From contig NZ_SMMD01000797.1 in the NCBI RefSeq assembly GCF_009711475.1, positions 1 through 8,611 on the forward strand: 8,611 nucleotides of DNA, written 5' to 3'. The stretch is from Fulvivirga aurantia. GTDB lineage: Bacteria; Bacteroidota; Bacteroidia; Cytophagales; Cyclobacteriaceae. The position numbers and the translations under genes were made by a program. The notes below the pieces were generated by a model, which saw nothing but the letters and a program-made list of their open reading frames with translations, was not told the origin of the DNA and did not search any database. Positions 1-7,593 of the stretch are shown one piece after another. The stretch's first letter is position 1. Each line of letters begins with the position of its first letter.

Positions 1-455
1 TTTATTTGTAATATCTCACTGATTTCTTTTATCGAATGCTCTTCCAGGTAAAAGAGCGTGAGTATTGTTTTGTGAGTTGTGGGTAGCTTTTTTAATAAAA
101 ATTCAATGGTTTTCCATCGGTCGTCTGCGTATTCGTTACCCTCATCAATCTCATCAGCTATCTCCTGTGGCTCAGCTGATCTGTGCTTTCTTAAATAGTC
201 TATTGACTTATTATAAACTACACGATAAATCCAGGAGCTAAATTTTGAAGGTGCTGATATACCTCTGATACCTCGATGAAATGATATCCAGCTTTCCTGT
301 ACAAGGTCTTTAGACGCTTCCAAATCATGCGTGATTTTATAAGAAAAGCTTATGAGCTTTTTATGCCATCTCTTAATAAGAAGCTCAAACGCCTTTTTAT
401 CACCATCCCGGCATTTTAATACCAGTAGCTCGTCAAAGATTTTGTCTTTGTTCAT
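1..455 (-). CDS. ECF-type RNA polymerase sigma-70 family factor (3' end outside window)
   Basis: Reading the minus strand from the ATG at 455-453 gives 151 codons open to the window edge, so the C-terminus is missing. Residues about 20-91 match sigma region 2: an acidic/aromatic core (residues 50-56, DLVQESW), the SSWIYRVVYNKSIDYLRK stretch (73-90) typical of the -10-binding helix, and a basic end. A short acidic linker (96-112) follows. Sigma region 4 begins near 115 with LKKLPTTHKTILTLFYLEEHS and ISEIL, the first helix of the -35-binding helix-turn-helix; the recognition helix is cut off. There is no region 1 or 3, which is the ECF layout. Such factors direct RNA polymerase to envelope, stress or nutrient regulons, usually under an anti-sigma factor; none is visible, but it could lie beyond base 1. 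The gene follows the OmpA/PorE-like gene on the same strand after about 70 bases. An ECF-like promoter signature lies in that gap, which suggests autoregulation. The target regulon cannot be told from sequence. Confidence 0.93.
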   Translation of the reverse strand, partial: MNKDKIFDELLVLKCRDGDKKAFELLIKRWHKKLISFSYKITHDLEASKDLVQESWISFHRGIRGISAPSKFSSWIYRVVYNKSIDYLRKHRSAEPQEIADEIDEGNEYADDRWKTIEFLLKKLPTTHKTILTLFYLEEHSIKEISEILQI

Positions 456-479
456 CAAATTACCTGTTGTTACCAGTAA

Positions 480-505
480 GTCGGAGTATGTAGGCTACAG
501 GTTCA
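480..505 (-). promoter_or_regulatory. Candidate ECF-type promoter before the sigma gene
   Basis: On the minus strand TGAACC (505-500) is followed after exactly 16 bases by CGAC (483-480). The layout resembles known ECF promoters, which have an AAC-containing -35 and a CG-containing -10 about 16 bases apart. It would start RNA about 20-25 bases before the sigma ATG. The match is by eye and the specificity of this sigma factor is unknown. The short elements could occur by chance. Confidence 0.35.
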
Positions 506-518
506 AAAAAATCTGTAG
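495..518. repeat. Inverted repeat between OmpA-like gene and sigma gene
   Basis: CTACAG (495-500) and CTGTAG (513-518) are perfect inverted arms. On plus-strand RNA the stem could extend to 9 bp through a G-U pair, with a 6-base A-rich loop. On the minus strand, the direction of the flanking genes, that pair becomes a C-A mismatch. The repeat begins 7 bases after the OmpA-like stop codon. No T-tract follows in the minus direction, so it is a poor intrinsic terminator. It may be a mild attenuator, an mRNA-end structure or a protein site, and it overlaps the candidate ECF -35 element. Confidence 0.45.
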
Positions 519-525
519 AATTTAT

Positions 526-2508
526 TTAGTTGCCTGGTTTTTGACGATAGAGCTCAAACTCAACCCTGCGGTTGAGGCGCTTATTTTCTTCGCTAGACTC
601 TTCTATAATAGGCTTTGAGCTGCCATAGCCGGTTGCTGTAATTCTGTCTTCTTCCACATTGCCAAAGTATACCAGGTACTCTTTTATAATGTCTGCGCGC
701 TCTTGGGATAGTCTGAGATTAAACTCCTCCCGGCCATCTGAGTCTGTATGTCCGTTGATGTTTAATCTAAAGTCCGGGTTGTCCAGTAAAAAGTCAGCGA
801 GTTTATCGAGGTCACCATACATAGGGGTGGTGAGTTGAGCCTCCCCCTCTTCAAACTCAATAGACTCAAACTTCATTTTACTTGAAATAGGCTCTGTGGT
901 CTTATCCAACTGCATTTCGCCATCTAGATAGAAAATCTCCTCAATCCTAAAAAACTCCTCCCCCTGAAGTATAATCAGGTAGTTGTTGTTGTTGATCAGG
1001 TCAAACTCAAATGTACCGTCTGGGCGTAAAAATTTAGGAGCCACTTCTATGCCATTATCTAAGTCAATGATGGAAACGATGCCTTTAAAAGGCTCTCCAC
1101 TTTCCTCATTGATCAATGATCCGCGCAGTGTAGTATTTGCACCTGGCTGGGCCTCCATCGGTAGTGGAAATGAGTATAAGTCCATATTAGACATGCTATT
1201 TTCTACCGAACGTGCATAAAATAGGTCCTGTGATTGTGAGTCGATAGTAAAATAAAACTCACTACCGGAGCCATTTACAAGCGGCCCGATATTTTTTGGT
1301 TCTTCCCAATTGCTATTTTTAAAGTAGGACTTATAAATGTCAAACTCTCCAAAATTTAGATTCTGCCCATCTGAGCTAAAATATAAAACATCATAAACAT
1401 GATGGTAAAACGGGCTCACTTCTGAGCCTCTTGTATTAATGATCGGCCCAGCGTTTTTGGCCTTGTTCCAGGTGCCATCTTCGCTTTTTACTGTGTAGTA
1501 AATGTCTGATAGACCAAAGCCTCCAATTCGGTCAGAAGCAAAGTACAATGTGTCTTCGGTGTGAGAAAGCGAAGGGTGAGAGTCCCAGCTAATGCTGTTT
1601 ACGCCTACACCCAAGTTTTTTACAGGGCCCCAGGTGCTGTCGGCTTGCAACTCAGAAATGAAGATATCACAATCGCCATAAGAGTCTGGAGAGTTGCAAC
1701 GGGCAAAGAAAATCTGCTTGCCATCTTTACTTAGAGTAGCAGAGCCCTCGTTATATTGAGAGTTTATCGACTTCATCTCTTTAGCACTTCCCCAGCTGTC
1801 GTAAGCTTTTTCTGAAAAGAATAAATCTTCATCATGCACGGGATCGACACCTCTATAATGTGAGTTTCTTTTAGAAGTGAACAGCATGATACCGTCATTA
1901 GCGCTTAAAGTCGGGGCATAGTCAGAGTAATCGGAGTTTACCAGATTACCCATGTTAAGCAGCACGCTTCTGGGTGGCCGTAGAGTATCTACTTCTTTTC
2001 TGTAGTCGACTAATTCGTAGTAATACTCCAAAGGCACATAATAATCCTGGTCGTTGGTCGTGAGACTATCATAATAGAGCTCGATGGTTTTTATGTCTAT
2101 ATCATCTCTATGATGTTTCAATACTAGCTTATAGAGCAATTTAGCCTCAAAGTAATTGCCATAAGTTTCAGTGAGTTTAGCAAGTCTCCAGATCCAGTAG
2201 GTATCGCGGTAGAAATTGATGATTCCGAAATTACCTACATATTCTTTGAGTAATGGGTAAAGAGCTTCCCATTCCTTATTATCGTTGAGATCAACAATCT
2301 TTTTGAGCTTATTGCTTTTGTAATAAGGGATAACGTTTACATTAGGAAAATTGAAAAACTCTGATTGGCTGAAAGTGCTAACCGTATCTGAGAGAGTTAC
2401 CGTGCCCCCAGATCGCCTTTTTTGTTTCTTTTGTGCTTGTATTTCTGAAAAAGAGAGAGTGATCAAAAAACAAGCTAAGAATATCCATTTTGCATGAATA
2501 ATTTTCAA
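526..2508 (-). CDS. PorE-like OmpA family envelope protein (PD40 propeller, CRD, OmpA C-terminal)
   Basis: This is a large exported envelope protein, 660 residues from the chosen TTG (2508-2506). A signal peptide (MKIIHAK, then hydrophobic WIFLACFLITLSFS, cleavage near QA/Q at 25-26) leads the mature chain. A helical TPR-like segment spans about 62-151. Five PD40/WD40-like blades lie near 196-214, 252-271, 308-327, 361-381 and 415-433, with recurring S-x-D-G/E-x-x-x-Y/F-F-x-S-D/R patterns. A carboxypeptidase-regulatory-like domain spans about 460-536. An OmpA_C domain (546-653) follows, with NGHTD at 585-589 and NRRVEF at 646-651, the Asp and Arg that bind peptidoglycan in this family. This domain order is that of PorE, the T9SS protein of Porphyromonas, but the same plan occurs in many Bacteroidota paralogues, so PorE identity is only a hypothesis. 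Unlike Porphyromonas PorE, no convincing lipobox is seen. No ATG exists near the 5' end. A second in-frame TTG at 2565 would add 19 residues (MKKLHFYN...), making an unusually long 44-residue leader. Confidence 0.9.
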   Translation of the reverse strand: MKIIHAKWIFLACFLITLSFSEIQAQKKQKRRSGGTVTLSDTVSTFSQSEFFNFPNVNVIPYYKSNKLKKIVDLNDNKEWEALYPLLKEYVGNFGIINFYRDTYWIWRLAKLTETYGNYFEAKLLYKLVLKHHRDDIDIKTIELYYDSLTTNDQDYYVPLEYYYELVDYRKEVDTLRPPRSVLLNMGNLVNSDYSDYAPTLSANDGIMLFTSKRNSHYRGVDPVHDEDLFFSEKAYDSWGSAKEMKSINSQYNEGSATLSKDGKQIFFARCNSPDSYGDCDIFISELQADSTWGPVKNLGVGVNSISWDSHPSLSHTEDTLYFASDRIGGFGLSDIYYTVKSEDGTWNKAKNAGPIINTRGSEVSPFYHHVYDVLYFSSDGQNLNFGEFDIYKSYFKNSNWEEPKNIGPLVNGSGSEFYFTIDSQSQDLFYARSVENSMSNMDLYSFPLPMEAQPGANTTLRGSLINEESGEPFKGIVSIIDLDNGIEVAPKFLRPDGTFEFDLINNNNYLIILQGEEFFRIEEIFYLDGEMQLDKTTEPISSKMKFESIEFEEGEAQLTTPMYGDLDKLADFLLDNPDFRLNINGHTDSDGREEFNLRLSQERADIIKEYLVYFGNVEEDRITATGYGSSKPIIEESSEENKRLNRRVEFELYRQKPGN

Positions 2509-2565
2509 AGCCCTGCCGATTTCATAACTTATACTAAAGATGTTATAAAAATGTAGTTTTTTCAA

Positions 2566-2669
2566 GCTGCTAAGATAAAGAAGTTTTTGGCATAGGTATT
2601 GACATATACAGTATGACTAAAAAAAAGACGATATAAGTGCCATTATGGCATATACTATAAAAAATTAAT
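2566..2669. promoter_or_regulatory. Divergent intergenic region between OmpA-like gene and lon
   Basis: This AT-rich gap must hold the promoters of both divergent transcription units. On the minus strand TATCTTAG (2577-2570) is one base off the Bacteroidota -7 element TAnnTTTG and lies 4 bases before the TTG at 2565. No matching TTTG is seen at -33. Toward lon, no clean TAnnTTTG is present. A TTGACA (2599-2604) lacks a well-spaced -10. CATATAC occurs at 2603-2609 and 2649-2655, and GGCATA at 2589-2594 and 2647-2652. The first CATATAC sits in an imperfect palindrome, CATATACAGTATG (2603-2615). These could be operator-like repeats. No CIRCE (HrcA) element is seen. Confidence 0.45.
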
Positions 2670-5129
2670 ATGTTTAATCAGCTATTATTATCAGACTTAG
2701 TGCAGGAAGATCAAGAAGAGCTTATACAAATGATAAACCCTGAAGAGGGTGAGGAGCTCAAGAAGGAAGACTTGCCTGAAGAGTTAGCCATTTTACCTAT
2801 TAGAAATACGGTTTTGTTTCCGGGGGTGGTAATTCCGATCACCGTAGGAAGACAAAAATCTATCAAACTGGTTAAGAAAGCTTATAAGGGAGATAGAATT
2901 ATCGGTGTAGTTGCTCAGAAGAATGTGAAAACTGAGGATCCTGCACTGGAAGATATATATAACATCGGTACAGTTGCGAAAATTATTAAAATGTTGGTGC
3001 TGCCTGATGGTAATACAACCATTATCATACAGGGTAAAAGCCGTTTTGAGATTGATACAGTGCTGGAAGAAGAGCCATTCCTTACGGCAAAAATCAATTT
3101 ATTAGAAAATAGCTTTCCTAAAAAGAGCACGAAAGAGACTAAGGCCATTGTTCAGTCACTTAAAGATGCTGCGGGTAAGATATTAAAGCTTAACCCTGAA
3201 ATCCCACAGGAGGCGCAGGTGGCATTAGATAATATTTCTGACCCTGGTTTTCTCACTCACTTTTTATCTTCAAACCTCAATGCTGAGGTAGCAGACAAGC
3301 AAAAGTTGTTGGAGATCAATGACGGGATGACCAGAGCTACATTGCTTTTAGAGCAAATGCTGAAAGAAATTCAGCTGCTAGAGCTGAAGCACGACATTCA
3401 AAAGAAAGTGCATACAGATATAGATGCTCAGCAGCGTGACTACTACCTGAGACAGCAGCTTAAAGTACTGCAAGACGAGTTGGGTCAGGATGGCCCGGAT
3501 CAGGAGATCGACCAGCTCAGAGCAAGAGGTGATGAGAAAAAATGGCCTCAGGAAGTGAAAAAGCACTTTAATAAGGAGCTTGATAAAATATCAAGAATGA
3601 ACCCTGCCTCTGCAGAATATCCCGTAGCGATGAATTATGCAGAGCTTTTGGTGGATCTACCTTGGGATGAGTTCACAGAAGATAACTTTGATTTAAAGAG
3701 AGCTAAGAAAATCCTCGACAAGGATCACTTTGGTATGGAGAAGGTCAAGGACCGAATTATTGAGTATTTAGCGGTACTTAAGCTAAAGCAAAATATGAAG
3801 GGTCCTATTCTTTGTCTATATGGCCCTCCTGGTGTTGGTAAGACATCGCTAGGTAAGTCTATTGCAAGTGCGCTTAATAGACAGTATGTCAGAATGTCAC
3901 TTGGTGGTGTGCATGATGAGGCGGAGATACGCGGTCATAGAAAAACATATATTGGAGCGTTGCCGGGTAAAATCATTCAGAATATCAAAAAGGCCAAGTC
4001 ATCTAATCCGGTATTTATCCTGGATGAGATCGACAAAGTAAGTTCAGATTTCAGAGGAGATCCTGCGTCTGCTTTATTAGAAGTTTTAGACCCTGAGCAG
4101 AATAGCACATTTGCTGATAATTATCTGGAGGTTGATTACGACCTTTCTAAAGTGTTATTTATTGCCACCGCCAACTCATTGGAGACCATACACCCTGCAC
4201 TTCGTGATAGGATGGAAATCATCTCCTTGAGCGGTTATACACAGGAAGAGAAAACTGAGATAGCTAAAAAGCATTTGGTGCCTAAGCAAAAGAAAGAACA
4301 CGGCCTCAAGTCGACTGATGTGAAATTCCACAAAAAGGCGCTTACCAAAATAATTGATGGCTACACAAGAGAGTCAGGTGTAAGAAACCTTGAAAGACAA
4401 ATCGGTAGCGTAGCCCGACATGTGGCTAAGTCTATCGCTATGGAAGAAGAGTTCGACAAAACGATTACTGATAAAGAAGTCGTTGAAATTCTTGGCTCAG
4501 AAAGGTTTGACAAGGAGCTCTACCAAGGTAATGACATTGCAGGTGTTGTTACCGGTCTAGCCTGGACTCAGGTAGGTGGTGAAATTTTATTTATTGAGTC
4601 CAGTCTCAGTAAAGGTAAAGGCAAGCTCACACTTTCTGGCCAGCTAGGAGATGTAATGAAAGAATCTGCTATGGCAGCCATTTCATACCTTAAAGCCAAT
4701 GCAGATGATCTTGGCCTCGACCATAAAGTATTTGATCAGTATGACTTGCACGTGCATGTACCAGCGGGTGCTGTACCAAAGGATGGACCTTCGGCAGGTA
4801 TAACCATGCTCACTTCATTAGCCTCAATATATACTCAGAGGAAAGTAAAATCTAAGCTGGCCATGACCGGGGAGATTACATTGCGAGGAAAAGTGTTACC
4901 AGTAGGTGGTATCAAAGAGAAAGTGTTAGCGGCAAGACGAGCGGGTATCAATGAGATCATTTTGTCATCTACAAATAAGCGTGATATAAAAGAAATTGAT
5001 GACCGCTACGTTAAGGGGTTAACGATACATTATGTTGATACTGTAGATGAGGTACTGAATCTGGCATTATTAAAAGAGAAAGTTAAAAAGCCGATTAAAT
5101 TTACTTTTACTGAAGCTAAAGAGAATTAA
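2670..5129 (+). CDS. lon: ATP-dependent Lon protease (endopeptidase La)
   Basis: LonA is a cytoplasmic hexameric AAA+ serine protease that unfolds and degrades damaged proteins and some regulators. The 819-residue product is full length for Bacteroidota LonA (E. coli Lon has 784; the excess is mainly an acidic N-terminal lead of about 35 residues). The substrate-binding LAN domain starts near LPIRNTVLFPGVVIP (42-56) and runs to about 240, followed by a coiled-coil segment (to about 330). The AAA+ module has Walker A GPPGVGKTS (385-393), Walker B VFILDEIDK (448-456) and sensor-1 Asn502. The protease domain has the catalytic serine in GPSAG (Ser708) and lysine 751 in GGIKEKV, the 43-residue spacing of E. 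coli Ser679/Lys722. All key residues are present. The ATG at 2670 is preceded by an A/T-rich stretch and gives the MFNQLLLSDLVQED start usual for the group. It heads a plus-strand run with porQ three bases behind. Confidence 0.98.
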   Translation: MFNQLLLSDLVQEDQEELIQMINPEEGEELKKEDLPEELAILPIRNTVLFPGVVIPITVGRQKSIKLVKKAYKGDRIIGVVAQKNVKTEDPALEDIYNIGTVAKIIKMLVLPDGNTTIIIQGKSRFEIDTVLEEEPFLTAKINLLENSFPKKSTKETKAIVQSLKDAAGKILKLNPEIPQEAQVALDNISDPGFLTHFLSSNLNAEVADKQKLLEINDGMTRATLLLEQMLKEIQLLELKHDIQKKVHTDIDAQQRDYYLRQQLKVLQDELGQDGPDQEIDQLRARGDEKKWPQEVKKHFNKELDKISRMNPASAEYPVAMNYAELLVDLPWDEFTEDNFDLKRAKKILDKDHFGMEKVKDRIIEYLAVLKLKQNMKGPILCLYGPPGVGKTSLGKSIASALNRQYVRMSLGGVHDEAEIRGHRKTYIGALPGKIIQNIKKAKSSNPVFILDEIDKVSSDFRGDPASALLEVLDPEQNSTFADNYLEVDYDLSKVLFIATANSLETIHPALRDRMEIISLSGYTQEEKTEIAKKHLVPKQKKEHGLKSTDVKFHKKALTKIIDGYTRESGVRNLERQIGSVARHVAKSIAMEEEFDKTITDKEVVEILGSERFDKELYQGNDIAGVVTGLAWTQVGGEILFIESSLSKGKGKLTLSGQLGDVMKESAMAAISYLKANADDLGLDHKVFDQYDLHVHVPAGAVPKDGPSAGITMLTSLASIYTQRKVKSKLAMTGEITLRGKVLPVGGIKEKVLAARRAGINEIILSSTNKRDIKEIDDRYVKGLTIHYVDTVDEVLNLALLKEKVKKPIKFTFTEAKEN

Positions 5130-5132
5130 TAA

Positions 5133-6158
5133 TTGAAGCCACTAAGTGTGCAAAGTATAGGTCTAATTTTAATGCTGGTGGTTTTGCCATCGGCTTTGGT
5201 AGCACAAATAGGAGGGCAACGTTCTTTTGAGTTTCAAAATGTACCGGCTACCACAAGACTTACTGCATTAGGTGGTGTAAATGTCTCATTACCTGAGGAG
5301 GATTTAAACCTGGTTTTTGCCAACCCGGCTCTTTCGGGTGATACGTTGTCAGGATATGCCAGCTTTAATTATCTGGCCTATTTTGCTGACGTAAACGTAG
5401 CGACTTTTGCTTATCAGCATGATTTAGGTAAATACGGCAACTGGTTTATAGGAGCCACTCACTTTGGTTATGGCTCTTTTACAGGCAGGGATGCTACAGG
5501 TGCAGAGACAGAAGAGTTTGAATCTGGAGAAACTTTGCTCATACTGGGTAGGAGCCACAAGGTAGGTAATTTTACTATCGGAGCAAGCCTTAAGTTTATC
5601 AACTCTTCATTGGCCGAGTACACAGCCAATGCACTAGCTGTCGATTTGGGTGGAGTATTTAAGCATCCTGAAAAGCAATTAAATGTTGGCTTAGTGTTTA
5701 AGAATATAGGTGTGGTTCTGGGAGATTACACTAGTTCGAGTGATTCCAAGTTGCCTTTTGACGTGCAGTTAGGTACTTCATTTAAGCCGGAGTTTATGCC
5801 TTTCAGGTTCTCTTTTACAGCTTACAATCTCTATCAAGGCGATATTTCATATTTCAATGAAAACGCGATAGAACAAGAAGAGGAGCCAGGCAACGCAGAT
5901 AAAGTGCTTAGGCATCTCACAGTTGGGGCAGAATTACTGTTATCAAAAAACGTCAATTTAAGAGTTGGTTACAACCATTTGGTTCGTCAGGAGTTAAAAC
6001 TAGAGGAAACAGCAGGGGGAGCAGGGCTTTCTTTCGGACTAATGTTTAGAGTTAAAGCCTTTGAGTTTAGCTACAGTCGTGGAGGATATCACGCTGCGGG
6101 CGGCTCTCATAATTTTGGTCTGGCGGCCAATACAAATTCATTTTTTAAGAAGAAATAA
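5133..6158 (+). CDS. porQ: Type IX secretion system outer-membrane protein PorQ
   Basis: PorQ is a PorV/FadL-like outer-membrane beta-barrel. In Porphyromonas it anchors PorZ in the T9SS attachment complex (PorU-PorV-PorQ-PorZ), which processes cargo proteins and attaches them to the cell surface. The 341-residue length is normal. A signal peptide (LILMLVVLPSALVA, cleavage before Gln25) is followed by the family-typical N-terminus GGQRSFEFQNVPATTRLTALGG (27-48) and NPAL (64-67). The rest consists of alternating beta-strands with Gly/aromatic content (for example WFIGATHFGYGSF, LTVGAELLLSKNVNLRVGYNHL), ending in the strand HNFGLAANTNSFF. The start is TTG at 5133. The first in-frame ATG is codon 14, inside the hydrophobic core, and would destroy the signal peptide. 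The TTG follows the lon stop by three bases, so expression is probably coupled to lon. Other T9SS genes are not adjacent, which is normal because they are scattered. Older annotation sometimes labels this family a penicillin-binding protein; I see no such motif. Confidence 0.92.
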   Translation: MKPLSVQSIGLILMLVVLPSALVAQIGGQRSFEFQNVPATTRLTALGGVNVSLPEEDLNLVFANPALSGDTLSGYASFNYLAYFADVNVATFAYQHDLGKYGNWFIGATHFGYGSFTGRDATGAETEEFESGETLLILGRSHKVGNFTIGASLKFINSSLAEYTANALAVDLGGVFKHPEKQLNVGLVFKNIGVVLGDYTSSSDSKLPFDVQLGTSFKPEFMPFRFSFTAYNLYQGDISYFNENAIEQEEEPGNADKVLRHLTVGAELLLSKNVNLRVGYNHLVRQELKLEETAGGAGLSFGLMFRVKAFEFSYSRGGYHAAGGSHNFGLAANTNSFFKKK

Positions 6159-6169
6159 AGATTATAGAT

Positions 6170-7588
6170 ATGATAAATCAACCTATTTATTTAACGCCAA
6201 AGCAAATAGTTGAGGAGCTCGATAAATATATAATCGGGCAAAAAGATGCGAAGAGAAATGTGGCGATTGCTTTGCGTAATCGTTGGAGACGCATGAACGT
6301 GAAAACGGAAATGCAGGGAGAGATTGTGCCGAACAATATTTTAATGATAGGTGCTACCGGTGTAGGTAAAACAGAAATTGCCAGAAGACTGGCCAAAATA
6401 GCCAATGCACCCTTTACTAAGGTGGAGGCCTCTAAATTTACAGAGGTGGGTTATGTTGGAAGAGACGTAGAAAGTATGGTGCGAGACCTGGTTGAGCAAG
6501 CTGTAAAACTCGTAAAAGATGAGAAAAGTGCTGAGGTTGAAACTAAGGCTGCAGAAATAGTAGAAGATATCATCTTAGATGCGCTCATACCACCGGTTAA
6601 AAATCAGGCACCGGGTAGAACACCTGTATCGACAACCAATGATGCGAGTAGTGAAGATGAAATGCCAACTTCAGAGCAGGAACTTAACGAGCGCACCAGA
6701 GAGCGATTCAGAGAAAAGATCAGAAACGGAGAGTTGGAAGATCGAAAGATAGACATCAATGTAAAAAAGCCGGCTAATTCTGGTGTGGGTATGATCGGTG
6801 GTGGTATGATGGACGAGTCTTCTATGATCAATCTACAAGAGATGATTGGTAATATGATGCCTAAGAAGACCAAAAAGAGAAAGGTCACTATCGCTGAAGC
6901 ACGTAAAATTCTAATGGAGGAAGAGTCTGCTAAACTCATTGATATGGATGAGGTGAAAGAAGAGGCCATAAGAAAAGCAGAAAATACCGGAATTATATTT
7001 ATCGATGAGATTGATAAGGTGGCGGGTACTTCACGTAAAAATGGTGGAGGTAGCGGAGCCGATGTCAGTCGTGAAGGTGTACAGCGAGATCTTTTACCAG
7101 TGGTAGAAGGCTCTACTGTAAATACTAAATACGGTCTTATTAAAACCGACCACATCTTATTTATAGCAGCCGGAGCTTTTCATGTAGCTAAACCATCTGA
7201 CCTGATTCCTGAGCTTCAGGGTAGGTTCCCAATACGTGTAGAGTTAGACAATCTTACGGTTGATGATTTCTTTCATATATTGATGGAACCAAAAAATGCA
7301 CTTACCAAACAGTATGTGGCACTATTAGAATCTGAAGAGGTGTCACTGGAGTTTACGGAAGATGCACTTCACGAGATAGCGGAGACTGCTTTTCATATCA
7401 ATACTGAAGTAGAAAATATAGGTGCGCGTAGGTTACATACAGTTATGAGTCAGCTGCTCAATGAGTTTTTGTTTGATGTGCCAGATAAAATCGGTCCTAA
7501 TGCAAAGATTTCTGTAACCCGTGAGATGGTTAAGGAAAAGCTTTCTGGTCTCGTAAAAGACAAAGACTTAAGCGAGTATATCCTTTAA
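6170..7588 (+). CDS. hslU: ATP-dependent protease ATPase subunit HslU (ClpY)
   Basis: HslU is the AAA+ unfoldase ring that feeds substrates to the HslV peptidase in the cytoplasm. The protein has 472 residues against 443 in E. coli. Visible landmarks are the N-terminal LTPKQIVEELDKYIIGQ (8-24), Walker A GATGVGKTE (61-69), the substrate-gripping pore loop GYVGRD (94-99), an I-domain at about 108-245, and Walker B IIFIDEIDK (275-283). The arginine finger lies in ELQGRFPIR (Arg352), and the sensor-2 GAR is at 418-420. The C-terminal tail DLSEYIL is the segment that inserts into HslV. All essential residues are intact. The extra length is mostly a low-complexity acidic linker (about 143-175) and a Met/Gly-rich patch (207-231) inside the I-domain. 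The ATG at 6170 follows the porQ stop by 11 bases. No hslV is in the window; in this phylum it is often located elsewhere. It shares the run with lon, a second protease gene. Confidence 0.98.
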   Translation: MINQPIYLTPKQIVEELDKYIIGQKDAKRNVAIALRNRWRRMNVKTEMQGEIVPNNILMIGATGVGKTEIARRLAKIANAPFTKVEASKFTEVGYVGRDVESMVRDLVEQAVKLVKDEKSAEVETKAAEIVEDIILDALIPPVKNQAPGRTPVSTTNDASSEDEMPTSEQELNERTRERFREKIRNGELEDRKIDINVKKPANSGVGMIGGGMMDESSMINLQEMIGNMMPKKTKKRKVTIAEARKILMEEESAKLIDMDEVKEEAIRKAENTGIIFIDEIDKVAGTSRKNGGGSGADVSREGVQRDLLPVVEGSTVNTKYGLIKTDHILFIAAGAFHVAKPSDLIPELQGRFPIRVELDNLTVDDFFHILMEPKNALTKQYVALLESEEVSLEFTEDALHEIAETAFHINTEVENIGARRLHTVMSQLLNEFLFDVPDKIGPNAKISVTREMVKEKLSGLVKDKDLSEYIL

Positions 7589-7593
7589 ATTCG

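Noticed and set aside
495..518. Intrinsic terminator after the OmpA-like gene
   Set aside because: In the minus-strand direction the stem has a mismatch and no T-tract follows it, so I list it only as an inverted repeat.
352..618. 88-codon plus-strand open frame across the sigma/OmpA-like junction
   Set aside because: It overlaps two convincing minus-strand genes and the gap between them, and the protein resembles nothing known.
983..1219. Plus-strand open frame inside the OmpA-like gene
   Set aside because: It is antisense to the CRD and propeller coding region, with no start context or domain.
2599..2604. TTGACA as a classical -35 box for lon
   Set aside because: The nearest TATAA-like sequence is about 27 bases downstream, too far for a sigma-70 promoter, and Bacteroidota do not use this consensus.
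6110..6117. TAATTTTG inside the 3' end of porQ as a promoter for hslU
   Set aside because: It fits TAnnTTTG but encodes the HNFG segment of PorQ and has no -33 partner. The short word is expected by chance, and cotranscription from lon explains hslU.
6604..7155. 183-codon open frame on the minus strand within hslU
   Set aside because: It is wholly antisense to a well-conserved hslU. Its composition (Ser/Ile/Leu/Pro-rich) is the expected shadow of Asp/Glu/Lys-rich coding, and it shows no recognizable domain.
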